From positions 259,529 to 323,528 of the forward strand of contig JXTB01000303.1 in assembly GCA_002914805.1 (NCBI GenBank): a stretch of 64,000 nt of DNA. The letters are read 5' to 3'. Positions 9,540 to 21,425 of the stretch are shown here, piece by piece (the first letter of the stretch is position 1; every line of letters begins with the position of its first letter). Below the pieces are notes generated by a model, which worked only from the letters and a program-made list of their open reading frames with translations, ran no database searches and had not been told where the DNA came from. The DNA comes from Parasponia andersonii. Taxonomy: Eukaryota; Streptophyta; Magnoliopsida; Rosales; Cannabaceae. Made by a program: the position numbers and the translations under genes.

Positions 9540-11961
9540 ATAGCATGTTTCGAATAATTAACATAATGTATTAAATATACAATATGCAAGTGAAATATCC
9601 CTAAGACTATCACTTATATTCATGGTAATTTGACATACCCCTAATTACAAGCCTCGTACGAGGGGTCATGCAATCAACAAGTCAAACTAAAATAATTTCA
9701 AGTAGTAAATAAATAGATAACTCTTATTCTATATTTCTAACTATTATTCTCTTTGGTTCTCTAATCGACTAATTAGAACTTTTAGAGGAGGATATTAACG
9801 TTTTGAGTTGAGTGTTTAACCATTGTTTCAATAAATAAGATTTATATATAAGAATGTCTCCTATGGGCAATCAGCCATATATAGTCAACTTAGTACCTTA
9901 TCCTTAGAAGGTCATTTTCAGTATTGTCCGGATGAAAACTCTCTTACGAGAGCTCAGCAAGATTCTGAGGCAAGGCTCATCCTAATACATACCGAACAAA
10001 CAATGGAGACCATATATATTACATATCTTCTCCCACTTAATATTTTATAATTAGGAATTTATAGATTTTACGCAATTATTTAACTAGCTTAGTAACCTAA
10101 AATCAATTATGTAAGCATGTTCATATTTATATGAGAGTCGCTCTAATTTTCTTTATGATATTTTACTAAAGATCATATAAGAAAACTTAATTATTAGGCA
10201 TGCATGGAATATTGTCCTAATAATACCAAAGTAGTAAGTATATAATTAATTAATTGTTAGTGATTTATTAATTTCTAATAATTTAAAAATTATTTAATAT
10301 TTAAATAATTCTAACTGGTAAGATATTTAATATTTAAATATGGAAGATAACATTTAAAATTTAAATTAGAAAAGCTTTTCATAAAATTTGATCAATTTAA
10401 ATAAAAGATTTGACTAATTAAATCTCCTTAAATATCTCAAATTTAAATTTCAACTTTTGAAATCTTAATTTGAATTTAACTTCCTTAAATATCTCCCATT
10501 ATCTTATCTATCAGATCTGAATTCAAATTTCAAATCTATATCTAATCTCATTAAATATCTACCAACCATAAATTAAAATTTGAAAATCTGAAAAGATATT
10601 CTGATTTAAATTTAGATTTCGAATCTTTACAAAATTTGAAATTTAAAAGATAGAAGATTTTATAGATAAAGTCTCCTACAATATCTCTAATTTAAATTAA
10701 AACAAATTTAAAATTCAAAATAGATAACTTATTTTCACATAATCAAATTTTCAAAAATCTTTTCAAAATTTAAATTTAAAACTAAAAGATATTATCTCAT
10801 AATATCTAATTTTAAAAATTTCTATTTTAAAATATTTCTAATTATTCAAATAATAATTAAGATATTATGGATATCAACCATATCCATAATTCAAATTAAA
10901 ATATCCTATCAATTTAAAATTCAAAAATTCAAGTTTAATTAGGATTTTAAATTTTAACTTATCGGTTCTCATGAAACTATGGATAAATTAAATTAATTTT
11001 AAAATCAAAATAATTAAAATTGTAGCCGAAAATTCAAAACGTACTTGGACAAGCTGACAGACGGAACGAGATGCTGTTACATGAACGTTAGTCTCAGGAT
11101 GTTATGTAGCCAAGCTCAGGACAACTATCGAGTGCTAGCCTCGCTCGCATAATGCTAGGTAGCCTCGCTCGAGACAACTTACAAACAACAACGGTCTCGC
11201 ATAGTTCTCACACGTCAAATGCACGAGGCAGTACCCCAAGTGGCCAAGGCACAGGAGCCCACCCGTGCAGCCGATGCACAGGAGGCCGCCTACTAGCCAT
11301 GTGCGGATCTTCTTTACGTGGCCAGTGGAGCTGTGCCCATTCTGCATTCGCGGTTCCATCCCACCCATAAGCCACGCTCAGATCGCATCCATGCAGCCAA
11401 TGGATTCGTGTCCACGTTGCATGCGCAAGATGATCTTGCACAGCCTGCACAGGGAGGCCGCTCGCAGGCCATGCTTGGATCATATCCATGCAGCCAGGGT
11501 GCCTCATGAATGCAGCCATGTGCAGGATTATTCCCACATGGCCAACACACGAGTTACACTGACAGGGCTCATACGAGCGGTGCACACGGTCCTTAGCCAT
11601 GCACCGCTCTATTGTTTCCTTTTTTTTTTTAAATTGAAAAATAGTTTTCATAAAACCTTTAAAAATAATTAAAGATCAAAATATTTCTATCCACAGTTTT
11701 ATCAAGAATATAAACATAAACACATAGAAATCAAGAACATACTGGAAATAAAAATAAAAAATAAATATGATCGTCACCTCATAGTAACATCTACTAATAT
11801 AATCATTCAAACTCATTGAATCTATTGGCCATCATGCAAACTAAAGCATACTCTTAATATGAATAAGACCAAACATAATCAAACTTTCCAGAAATCAAAA
11901 AAACATCAATCAACAAGAGAGTAGATTGGAGTAAAATATGCTAGATCAATAATAAAACTAT
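9540..11961 (-). other. Very long 5' leader of copia A
   Basis: About 2.4 kb lies between the primer binding site and gag, AT-rich with many aaatttaaat-like words. Large parts match the leader of B: 9600-10030 corresponds to B 15590-16400, and 11640-11960 to B 13513-13800. Conservation of blocks at both ends of the leader between two decayed copies shows it is an original part of the family, perhaps carrying packaging or translation signals (inference). A GC-rich block (11040-11620) is present only in A. Confidence 0.75.
11040..11620. repeat. GC-rich insert with diverged tandem repeat in A leader
   Basis: A sharply GC-rich segment in a very AT-rich leader. Two diverged copies of a unit of about 171 bp can be seen: gcacaggaggccgcc at 11276 and gcacagggaggccgc at 11447, each followed by a gccatg...ggatc stretch. 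Long open frames appear on both strands only because GC-rich sequence has few stops; none shows a known domain. The matching place in B (about 13830) lacks the block, so it was gained by A or lost by B. Confidence 0.7.
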
Positions 11962-11973
11962 GCTCTGGTACCA
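11962..11973 (-). other. Primer binding site of copia A
   Basis: Element sense TGGTACCAGAGC, differing at one base from TGGTATCAGAGC, the plant site complementary to the initiator methionine tRNA 3' end. It sits two bases inside the 5' LTR (11976), which fixes the LTR end. Confidence 0.85.
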
Positions 11974-11975
11974 AT

Positions 11976-12577
11976 TGCTTGTATTCATTGGAATAAAATT
12001 TCATAAAATTATTTTCAAGAATACCACTATTTTGTAAAATCTAGAAATGTAGCGGAATTGGTCAATTAAAATTTTTCTTTTCACAAAATATTTGGGATCG
12101 TGATCTAATATAAACTAACTCTTGATCTAGATAAGAACAATATCCAGATTCGCTTCACAACTTTCTTGTCTTCCCTTCCATTCTAGAAAGCCATTTGATT
12201 AATCCGGTGGGTGGTCACCTTCTTGATTCCCAATAAAGAGATCTGCAGACAAACAAGAAGATAATCTTCTCGAACCAATTTCTCCAGGATGGCCAAAATA
12301 TCAAGGAAAGTGAATCCCCTAGTGCTGGCCAATTTTCCTCTACTCTTCTTCTCTCTATTTTTCGTGTAACACTCTCCTAAAAGGGGAGTTTCATGTGTAA
12401 TACTTGCAACTAGTAGTTAGAGAACTTTTCTCTTAACTATATAGAGATTAATAAACTCTAATTGGCTTAATGGGATTATTGGGCTCAACTGATCATCAAA
12501 TAACTATTGGGCTTTAATTCGAGCTAGACCGGAGAGTAGATAGATCCATACAGCCCAAGTTCCAATGGACTATCTCC
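11976..12577 (-). repeat. Truncated 5' LTR of copia A
   Basis: Matches 4600-5175 of the 3' LTR and ends next to the primer site. The first 1 kb or so of the LTR (U3) is missing. At about 12577 the sequence switches to the inverted LTR of copia B. Confidence 0.85.
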
Positions 12578-13508
12578 AATGGATAATAAAAACCAGGTGC
12601 CAGGTATTCACTTTGTGAATTCGACTATATTTATATAAGTAGGTACAAATACTATAGTCAATTATTATCCATTAGATAAAAAATGACAGCTCAAAGGTAA
12701 ATATGTACTAAAGGGGTAATACAATAATTTTACCCTACTAGTACGACATCAATGAGGATATATCTATAGGTATAGTATATGCTAAATGGATTAAGTTAGT
12801 TAAAGTGTTAATTAGCTTTACAAAAAATATATGGTATTGAATCTGAGAGTGCAATATTAGGCCTATAATGGAGTACACTAATATTAATGGATAAGACCCA
12901 ATTATAATTAAGAGTTAATTATGATTGTGGGTGGTTGGCCCATTAGAGCTTAGACTATTTAGATTTATAAGGTCCCCTGTCTAGCTCATACGTAGCCCAG
13001 TAACTAATTGATTGGTTTGTTAAGTCCAATATGCCTAATAGGGTTTATACCTTTAAAAGAAAATTTCTACTATGCCATTGTAAGGTAGCCACATACCTAT
13101 TACAAGCATAATAACTATGCTTAATGTGAAACAGAGAGAAAAAGAGAGAGTGTGAGAGAACTGAGCTGCTGCGGGAGAAATTTTGTATTCGTTCATGGCC
13201 CTCGAGAGAGAGACACCCATGGTCGTAAATGTGTAGTTAAGGAGAAGGAAGAATGTCTTCTAGATCGTTTTGCTTATCTCTCCTTAGGAATCAAGAAGGT
13301 GCCTACTCACCGGATCATTCGACGGATTCAGAAGAATAGGCGGGAAGACTTAATGGTTGCGAAGCATATCTAGGTTTTATCTAATCAAAGAGCCATGAAT
13401 TGATTTATGTTCAATTAATGATCATGTCTTGTTAATTTTGTAACGTCCTTTTTGAAATCATTTTTCAGTAACATCGTTTTTCAAAATTATTTTTCGAAAT
13501 TTCTAGTA
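12578..13508 (+). repeat. Truncated 5' LTR of copia B
   Basis: Matches 20016-21005 of the B 3' LTR (shared words such as ggtattcactttgtgaatt and gccatgaattgatttatgtt). It lacks the first 680 bp or so of the LTR, lost at the head-to-head junction with A. The open frame at 13152-13373 lies within this LTR and is not a gene. Confidence 0.85.
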
Positions 13509-13509
13509 A

Positions 13510-13522
13510 TAGGTACCAGCGC
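13510..13522 (+). other. Primer binding site of copia B
   Basis: TAGGTACCAGCGC resembles the initiator-methionine tRNA site TGGTATCAGAGC, with A/T and CpG-type changes. It directly follows the LTR end. Confidence 0.7.
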
Positions 13523-15547
13523 ATAGGTTTTCGATGATCTATCATATCTTGTTCATGTCGATTCTCTTAATGTTTGATCATCTTTAATTTCCATAATGAT
13601 CTTTTTAATTATGTTTGGTCTTATTTATATTTATGAGTACACTCTATTATGTATGATAATTAATTGATTTAATGAGTTTAAATAATAATCAATTCGATAT
13701 TACTATGAGCTTATGATCATGCTTTTTTTCATTTTTAATTATGATTATATCATATTCTTGATTTTCTATGTATTTATGTTTTATATTCTTCATAAAACTG
13801 TATATAAAAAGTTGTTTATATTCTTAATTTTGTAACCAATCTGATAGGATAATATCCTAACGAAAAATTCTATATTATCTAATTTTAAAATTTAAATATC
13901 TGAATTTAAATTAAGGATAAGATCCTTAGTTTATGGAAAAATTCAAATAAAGAATAAGACTCTCAATATAAATAAATTCAAGTCAATAATAAGATCACTT
14001 GATTCAAAGAAATTTAAATGACTATTTAAATCTGATCAAGATTACATATTTAAATGAATTGAGCTCGAATTTAAAAACGAATAAGATCCCATTATTTAAG
14101 GAGATCAAATCCTGTCAGTTATTATTATCAGAAAATGATCATTAAAATTAAATATGAGATAATTAACTGAAATAAATAGGAGATTATTAATTATATACCA
14201 TGTGATAATATTTAAAATTTTCAAATTCAAATATTTAGTTAGATATTTCCTAAACTATTTATGTGACAATTAGTTGTTAATTTGAATTGAATATGTTTTG
14301 AATTCAAATTTAGAAATATTCTTGGAGATTTAAATAGTTAAATCTTCTACTATTTGAATTTAAAAGTTTACGAAGATTTCAAATTAAAATTAGAAAGAAT
14401 ATCTTGTCTATCTAAATCTTTTTTGTTTTTAAATTTAAAGTTGTTAGTTTACTTTAATGAGATTAAAATGGATAATTAGAATTTATGAGACAATTTTAGA
14501 TTTGGATAAATTTTGAACTTTCTATTTATTTTTAATGTGATTAAAATTGATGATTAGATATTATCAGAAAAATATAAATTTAAATTTATGTGATTGGATA
14601 ATATTTCTACATTAATTATTTGATAATTAATTTATGGTTTGAAATTCAAACGTTGAATTTAAATATTGAGATAATATAGGAGATTAAGTAATATTAAATT
14701 TTCAAATGATTATCTATATTAATTATTCAATAATTAATTTCAAGATTTTGAATTCAAATATTGAATTTAAATCTAAAAATAATCTAACATATTTAATGCG
14801 ATTAAATTTTTAGATGATAAATATTTATTCTGTGATAATTAATTTGAGATTTGAAATTTAAAAGTTAAATTCAGAATCAGTAGATATTTGTGGAGAGTAA
14901 ATTTCATTAAATCATCTATATATTTAATCTAAATCTTGTAAAGATTTTAATTAGTAAATATCTACAATATCCAATTCAAATTTAAATAGAAGTTTATTGT
15001 TTTATTTTAATGATATTAAAATAGTGATTTGAAAATTATGAGATAATTTCAAATTTAAAAATACAATTAATAGGAGATATTTTAGTTATAACATAATTGA
15101 ATTTATAATTCAAAAGTTTAATTTGAATTTTGAAATATTTAAGGAGATTTAATTTGAGTTAAATCTTTTAATGAAATAAAATAGATTTTGTGAAAATCTG
15201 AATTATTTAAATTTGAATATTATCTCTCACAATTATTATTTAATAATATCTTTTGTGAAAAGATTTTTTAACTATTAAATAATATTAAATGCTAGAATGA
15301 CTGATAATCATTAACTTTTCTATTTTATTAAATTCTGCTAATATTTGATTATAATATAAAGAATGTTGCATGCCTATTCTATATAGAGTATTTAATTACA
15401 TGATCTTACTGACATGTCATATAGGATAGTAGAGCTATTCACTTGCAAAATATGAACATGCTTCCATAATTGATTTTAGGTTACTAAGTAAGTTAGATAA
15501 CTGAGTAAAATCATTGAATCCTTAATTATAAAATATTGAGTGAGAGA

Positions 15548-15613
15548 AGGTATGAGATACTTACGATCTCCATTGTTGGTAGGTATGAGATACTTACGGT
15601 CTCCACTGTTGGT
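15548..15613. repeat. 33-bp tandem duplication in B leader
   Basis: The unit starting aggtatgagatacttacg occurs at 15548 and again at 15581 with two or three differences. A has only one such unit, so the duplication arose in B. Confidence 0.8.
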
Positions 15614-15813
15614 TCTTTACATACTAGGATGAATCTCACATCAAAATCTTACTGAGCTCCTATAGGGGGTTTTCGTCTGGGTATTACTGGAAATGAATTT
15701 CCTAAAATAAGATATTAGGTGGACTATATGAGGCTGATCATCCGTAGGAGACTATCTTATATAGAAAGCTTAATTACTGAAACAATGGTTACACACTCAA
15801 CTTGAAATACTAA

Positions 15814-16271
15814 NNNNNNNNNNNNNNNNNNNNNNNNNNNNNNNNNNNNNNNNNNNNNNNNNNNNNNNNNNNNNNNNNNNNNNNNNNNNNNNNNNNNNNN
15901 NNNNNNNNNNNNNNNNNNNNNNNNNNNNNNNNNNNNNNNNNNNNNNNNNNNNNNNNNNNNNNNNNNNNNNNNNNNNNNNNNNNNNNNNNNNNNNNNNNNN
16001 NNNNNNNNNNNNNNNNNNNNNNNNNNNNNNNNNNNNNNNNNNNNNNNNNNNNNNNNNNNNNNNNNNNNNNNNNNNNNNNNNNNNNNNNNNNNNNNNNNNN
16101 NNNNNNNNNNNNNNNNNNNNNNNNNNNNNNNNNNNNNNNNNNNNNNNNNNNNNNNNNNNNNNNNNNNNNNNNNNNNNNNNNNNNNNNNNNNNNNNNNNNN
16201 NNNNNNNNNNNNNNNNNNNNNNNNNNNNNNNNNNNNNNNNNNNNNNNNNNNNNNNNNNNNNNNNNNNNNNN
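15814..16271. other. Assembly gap (458 N)
   Basis: Unknown sequence. It lies within the B leader; homology with A resumes directly after it. Confidence 0.99.
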
Positions 16272-16346
16272 AATACTCTTAGGGATACTTTATTGGCATA
16301 TTATAGATTTTATTTTGCATTATGTTAATTATATAATATTTATTAC

Positions 16347-17100
16347 ATGATGTTTGCTATTATATGGATTATTTATTTTTGTTCAAGTAGATGTATACTT
16401 AATTCCTTTATCTACTGTACTCACCCACATACATAACTTGTATGGTTAAACTATATTATCTTGATTAATGTAACCTAAATTTACTACTTATGGCTAATAT
16501 GTTTTTAAGTTCTTACTCTTATATGTTCGTCCATATTCATTGGTGAGACTAGTGAAGAAAAATAAAATATATATGTAATGATTTCTAGATAATTCATTGA
16601 TACATGTTGACATACGATGTCTAATATGTTATAGCATGAAATTCAAGGAATTCAAACCACCACAATATTATGCTAAATCTCAATAAAATACCTAATAAAC
16701 ATCTTCACAAGCCAAAGTAGCTAAAGGTAAATTTTCTAATCCTTAGCTAAAAGAAAAATATTTCCTATATAACAAAAAAAAAATATTGAAAGAAAATTGT
16801 TGGGAATACCTATATAATATTTGATTGGATGATAATAATAATTTATTATTCATTAACTTATTTTAGTAGATAACTTAATGATTTTGGACACGATTCAAAA
16901 GTCATTAACCATGTTTATATGTCTGTTGCAAAGGGTTCTAAGAAACCAAAGAGTTTGGTGAATGCAAGTTCACTAAGAGTAAGGACTACAATGGCTATAA
17001 TGTTTGTACATAAAATGAGAAATATTTAAATTCATATTAGATAAATTTATGAATTAGGACTTTAAAAAAATTGCCAGGCATTTAAGAGTAATTTGATTTT
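16347..17100 (+). pseudogene. Copia B gag and protease remnant
   Basis: Starts ATGATGTTTGCTATTATATGG (reading MMFAIIW), matching the gag start of A (MMFAYTW). A decayed gag N-terminus follows (TVLTHTY in place of STLLTQN). The middle of gag is hard to follow. At about 16880-17100 the sequence aligns with A's protease: ccatgtttatatg in place of the DHVCN codons, then the end atttgatttttgtttcatattt, identical in sense to A's FDF(C/V)S. Several stops are present and the active-site triad is not readable. Confidence 0.6.
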
Positions 17101-17681
17101 TGTTTCATATTTGATGAAATGATATTATTCTGTTTCTCTTAATGACAAAGTTTCCATATGAAAGAATAATATTCTTAATTGCATCAAATGAAATTTTTTA
17201 TTAGTCTATATTATTCTCATTGTATGATACAAATAATGATGAGATTGAATGTGATAAATCTAATCATATTAAAGTGAGTAAGTATTAAGAATAAAGCAAA
17301 TTTGAACTTCAGTTATATAACTTAAATATGATCCAAAGATCGGTTAAGAATAGGAATCTAAACTTGTTAGAAGCCAAATAATCACTAATCTACGAATCCT
17401 ATCTGGAAGGTAAAATAATTAAAAGGTCATTTGTTAGAAAAGACCTAAGAGTGCAAGAATATTTAAAAAGAGTACATATTATTGCCTGCGTGTCCTTGAG
17501 CATTCAAGCCCAATGAGATTTTGTATATATCATTGTGAGTAATTATTCAAAATTTTGTTATGTTAATCTAATGTTATTACTAATTGAATTATTTTGAAAA
17601 GTTCAAAGAACTTAAAGCGGAAGCCAAAAGGCAATTAGAAAAAGTGTAAAGATGTATTGGTTGGATCGAAATGTTGAATAC
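17100..17681 (+). pseudogene. Copia B integrase, first part
   Basis: Aligns with the A integrase at about 8300-7820. Recognisable blocks are RSFVRKDLRVQEYLK near 17425 (A: RPFTRKGLRVQERLE), then core sequence with VHI-like and FEKFKEL-like pieces. Frames shift and several stops occur. The copy is cut at 17682-17686 by the target duplication of an inserted LTR and continues at 18518. Confidence 0.7.
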
Positions 17682-17686
17682 CTCTA

Positions 17687-18512
17687 TGTGAGACCCATTC
17701 CCAAATTATACACTACGTGGATGATTAAGCGGTAGAACAGGTCACAAACAGAGCCCACCGTCCGACAGGTGTCGAGAGTGATTAGCTAAAGGCCACGCGG
17801 GTCACATCTGATATCACAATCGGCCATTGGGCCGTCCGAGGTTAGGTCCGAGCCCATCACAGACCCTGGATAGACTCGACGCAGTCCGATCCTTACCTTG
17901 ACAGTTAGGGGTCGGAAGCCCTAAGGGTCTTACACCAGAATACAATGGAAAGCAACTCACAACTCCAGATCCAGACAGAGCATTTAATGCGATCTTGGGT
18001 AGGCATGCACAAGGGGCAAGCCGTCCTGACAGAACGGTGATTTGTCCACATCTCACTCCTGACAGATTCAAGCAATAGGAGGCGGCAAAAACTAGGCTAT
18101 AGCGATACAGAGGTGATCACGGTAATCTCGGCCCATGACCTCTGGGAAAAACTTTGGGAAAAAAGATACTCAGTCCTGAGATTGAGACCTGCATGGTTCA
18201 CAATCTCAGGACTATATATATATGAGCCATGCATTCCCGAGAGGGGCATGTACGCATACAAAAAGAGATATTTAAAAGTTTATAAGCAAGAAACAAATAT
18301 ATACTCATATAGATCTAAATCCTTGCTACCCTGAATCAAAGAAAGACCACTGACTTAAGCATCGGAGAGTCTTCGCAGGTGGCCATCCCCGCCTCTCCGA
18401 CCCTGCCTGAAGTTCAGAGCACTTTGGAATAGCAAAGACACGTGAACAGTTGGAGGACCCATTATCAGCAGTTCAAAGACACGTGGACGGCTGGTGAGAA
18501 ACCGGTCTAACA
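17687..18512. mobile_element. GC-rich solo LTR with 5-bp target duplication
   Basis: 826 bp starting TGTGAGACC and ending GGTCTAACA, near-inverted ends, flanked by CTCTA on both sides (17682-17686 and 18513-18517). It contains a TATA box (ctatatatatatga, about 18212-18225) and, downstream, gacttaagcatcggagag (18353-18370), a phrase I recall from LTRs of plant Ty3/gypsy Tat/Ogre-type elements. Sense is therefore probably plus. No internal region remains, so it is a product of LTR-LTR recombination. Open frames within it (17814-18071, 18113-18334) are not genes. Confidence 0.9.
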
Positions 18513-18517
18513 CTCTA

Positions 18518-19337
18518 TAGAGAATTCTTAAGAATATCTCACAGACTATGAAAACTTTTGGCTACGATTAAATTGTTGTTCAATTGTTCATTATTACAAA
18601 ATCTTTTAGGATATGTCTTGGAGATGGTGACATGCCCATTAATGGAGTTCCATCTAAGTGGAAACTTAAGTCACCATTTTGAAATATGGAAAGGATATAA
18701 AGCTAGTTTTTGTAATATCTATATTCGTCGCTATCCATCATACATAAAATGACTAAGTTAGAATAACAATTTGAATTGTATCTATCTATAGAATACCCAA
18801 AAGAAATAGAAGGGTATTACTTCTATAGTATTGAAGAAGGAAAATATTTTTTAGAACAAATGCCTCTTACTTGGAAGAAAACTATATGAAGTATTCAATC
18901 CCAAAGTAAGTTATTTCTTGAAGAACTAACTGATGATGTAATCAACCAGTCTATAAAAAAAAGTTATTTCTTGAAGAACTAACTAATAATATAATCAATC
19001 TGTCTATAAAAGATAGAGTAGAGTAAGCACTTAGGAATAAGAACTATATACTTAAGTGCATCCTTAAGTGTCTTCAGTGAAATAAGAACTATATACTTGT
19101 CTATTCTAGAGAAATATATGAATTTTGTTAGATATATTAATTCGATGCTTGATTTGAAGAGATATTCTAAAGGGTCAATATCTTGTTATGTGTTAACCCT
19201 AGCAAGGAGATGTTATAGTGAGTAAGATAGCCATTGTGAAAAACCTTGTTGATCCATTTACCAAATCTTTTAGGATCACCTAGAAGGAATGAGACTACGT
19301 AATATATTACATCTGCTTGAAAGGGCAAGCGGGAGAT
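18518..19337 (+). pseudogene. Copia B integrase end and RNase H tail
   Basis: Resumes the interrupted integrase: YVLEMV followed by FEIWKGYKASFCNIYI (18600-18740; usual form PYEIWKGYKPS...IRIWGCPA), then YPKEIEGYYFY near 18795 and LFLEELTDD near 18915. A duplication of about 59 bp repeats ttatttcttgaagaactaact at 18910 and 18963. RT is missing; the sequence jumps to the RNase H end, KNLVDPFTKSF near 19225, then the polypurine tract gcaagcgggaga (19325-19336). Many stops. Confidence 0.75.
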
Positions 19338-21005
19338 TGTTAGGAATATGCTCTTGAAAGTAGTTTCTTTGTTAGGTATTTTAAACATTATTTATTTGAT
19401 TTAAGTGTTATCTATTTTTTATTAATAAATTCTATATTATATCCTAATTATATTCTTGTGATGTTTATGTTTTTTATTATGCAAATATCTAAAAGTTTCC
19501 ATGACTAATAATGAGTAATAAAGAATTATTTGTGTGAAGTGTTCATATGTACGAGATTAAATTCTTTATTTCATTATGTCTAAATAAAAAGTTCACATTC
19601 TGCAAATAAAGATGGAATATTTCATTTTGCTATAGAATGTAGTATGGTCTATTTCAACAAGATTGATGAAGTCTCCATTGTCGAAGTATCTGATTTTGGA
19701 TAGAAACACTAGTGCGTTTTAAAAAAGTTATAAGTACATTGAATTGGACCAAGTGAAAATAGAATTTAAGGTTAAGTACCGTGACTCAATATTCTATCTT
19801 TTACTAATCTAGCACTATTGTAAGATTAGCTTAATCCTAGTAATTGTCAGACTTACTTTCATGAGTTTTATCTTTTTGACTTACAAAAGGACTAGTTTCG
19901 ATTATATAGTTCGTATTCTGATATCTTGGAAGATGAGATTTGTAAGTTGATGAGAACATCCTTCATAATTTGGATACCATGCATATAATGTCACTTTAAG
20001 TTTTTTTAAGGATTTGGATAATAAAAATTAAGTGCTAGGTATTCACTTTGTGAATTTGACTATGTTTGTATGAGTAGTTACAAATACCATAGTCAATTAT
20101 TATCTATTAGATAAAAAATAGCAACTCAAAAGTAAATAAATACTAGAGAGGTAATACGGTAATTTTACCTTACTAATAAAACATTACATTAGGGATATAT
20201 CTGTAGGTATGGTATATGCTAAATGGATCAAGTTAATTAAAAAGTTAATTAATTTCATAGAAAATATATGACACTTAGTCTAAAAGTGCAATATTGGGCC
20301 TATGGTGAAGTTTCCCAATATTAATGGATAAGGTCCAATCATAATTAAGAGTTAATTATGATTATGGGCACTTTGCCCCATTAGAGTGTAGAATATTTAG
20401 ATCCATAATGTTCCATGTCTAGTTCACACATAGCCCAATAACTAATTGAATGATTTGTTGAGCCTAATAGACCTAATAGGATTTATAACTCTTTCATACT
20501 TAAGAGAAAAGTTCTCTTAAGCCTCTGTATGATAGCCACACACCTACTATAAGCACATAACTGTGCATCAAGTGAAAAAGAGAGAAAAAGAAGGAGTACG
20601 AGAGAATTGAGCTATCGCAGGAGAAGTTTCATGTTCGTTTATAGCCACTGAGAGAAAGATACCCATGGTTATAGATGTGTAGTCGAGGAGAAAGAAGAAT
20701 GTCTTCCAGATCGTTATGCTCATCTCTCCTTAGGAATCTAGAAAGTGTCCATACACCTAATCATTCGACTACTTCCAGAATATAGACGGGAATGCTCAAT
20801 AGTTATGATGTGTTTCCAGGTTTTATCTAAACTAAGATCCATGAATTGATTTATGTTTGATCAATGATCTTGTCATTTTTATTGTGTAAAATTTCAAAAA
20901 AAATTTAAGATATAACTTCTACTGCATTCTTGATTTATTTACAAAATTGCAGAAATCATTTTCGATAACATCATTTTTCGAAATTATTTTTTAGAATTTC
21001 CAGCA
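19338..21005 (+). repeat. 3' LTR of copia B
   Basis: 1668 bp, from TGTTAGGAATATGC straight after the polypurine tract to TTTCCAGCA. It is the most complete LTR of this family in the window and serves as reference for the truncated LTRs at 11976-12577 and 12578-13508. Confidence 0.85.
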
Positions 21006-21391
21006 TACGTGTAGTGAAAAAGAAATAAATAATAAATATCTTGGTTGGCCAAAAGCTTAACTATAAACTAGTCTCTACTTCTATTATTGTGATCATCCCA
21101 AAAAAGTGAGAGATTTATACTAGTAAAATCAAAGAAAAAAGTGAGTTTACTCTGAGAGCAAGAGAGAATATTATTGTCTTTTGGTTGTATACGGGATTTA
21201 GGTTGTGAGGAATGAATATTTGTAAGCACTTATAATCTCTCTTCCTATACTGAAGATCTGCAGTAGCTTTGTAGACGTAGCCAAATTAGTGAATCACGTC
21301 AATTTTGTGGTCTTGCGTTTGTTTTATTTCTTCATTTATTTTATCACTTCCATAATTTTCTGTCTATTTGGGGAGGTTATTCCCTAACAAC

Positions 21392-21403
21392 TGGTAATAA
21401 AAC
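21392..21403 (+). other. Primer binding site of copia C
   Basis: TGGTAATAAAAC, a decayed form of TGGTATCAGAGC, two bases after the LTR end at 21389. Confidence 0.65.
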
Positions 21404-21425
21404 TTTGTTTATTTTAGTGGATGTG

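Larger units (their letters stand above)
4600..12577 (-). mobile_element. Degenerate Ty1/copia retrotransposon A
   Basis: Complete layout on the minus strand: truncated 5' LTR (11976-12577), primer binding site, unusually long leader, gag, protease, integrase, partial RT, RNase H, polypurine tract and 3' LTR (4600-6235). The coding order PR-INT-RT-RH defines Ty1/copia. LTRs of about 1.6 kb and the RT sequence suggest the Angela/Tork group (inference). The frame is broken many times, and a deletion near 7410 joins the integrase end directly to the middle of RT. It lies head to head with relative B. Confidence 0.9.
13523..16346 (+). other. Long leader of copia B, with gap
   Basis: AT-rich leader homologous to that of A in inverted orientation at both ends. 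It includes a run of N (15814-16271). The block 15600-15813 (gtctccac...cacactcaact) matches A near 9830-10030 closely, the best-conserved leader part. No reading frame is seen. Confidence 0.75.
12578..21005 (+). mobile_element. Degenerate Ty1/copia retrotransposon B
   Basis: Same family as A in the opposite orientation: truncated 5' LTR (12578-13508), primer site, leader of about 2.8 kb including an assembly gap, gag, protease and integrase remnants, RNase H tail, polypurine tract and full 3' LTR (19338-21005). RT is almost entirely deleted between about 18970 and 19150. The integrase is split by a foreign solo LTR. All coding parts carry several stops. Confidence 0.88.

Noticed and set aside
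11135..11672. Several overlapping frames on both strands, up to 147 residues
   Set aside because: They lie in a GC-rich repeat where stops are rare, overlap one another on both strands and show no known domain.
13152..13373. 73-residue plus-strand frame
   Set aside because: Lies within a copia LTR; the counterpart in the other LTR (about 20580-20800) is not open.
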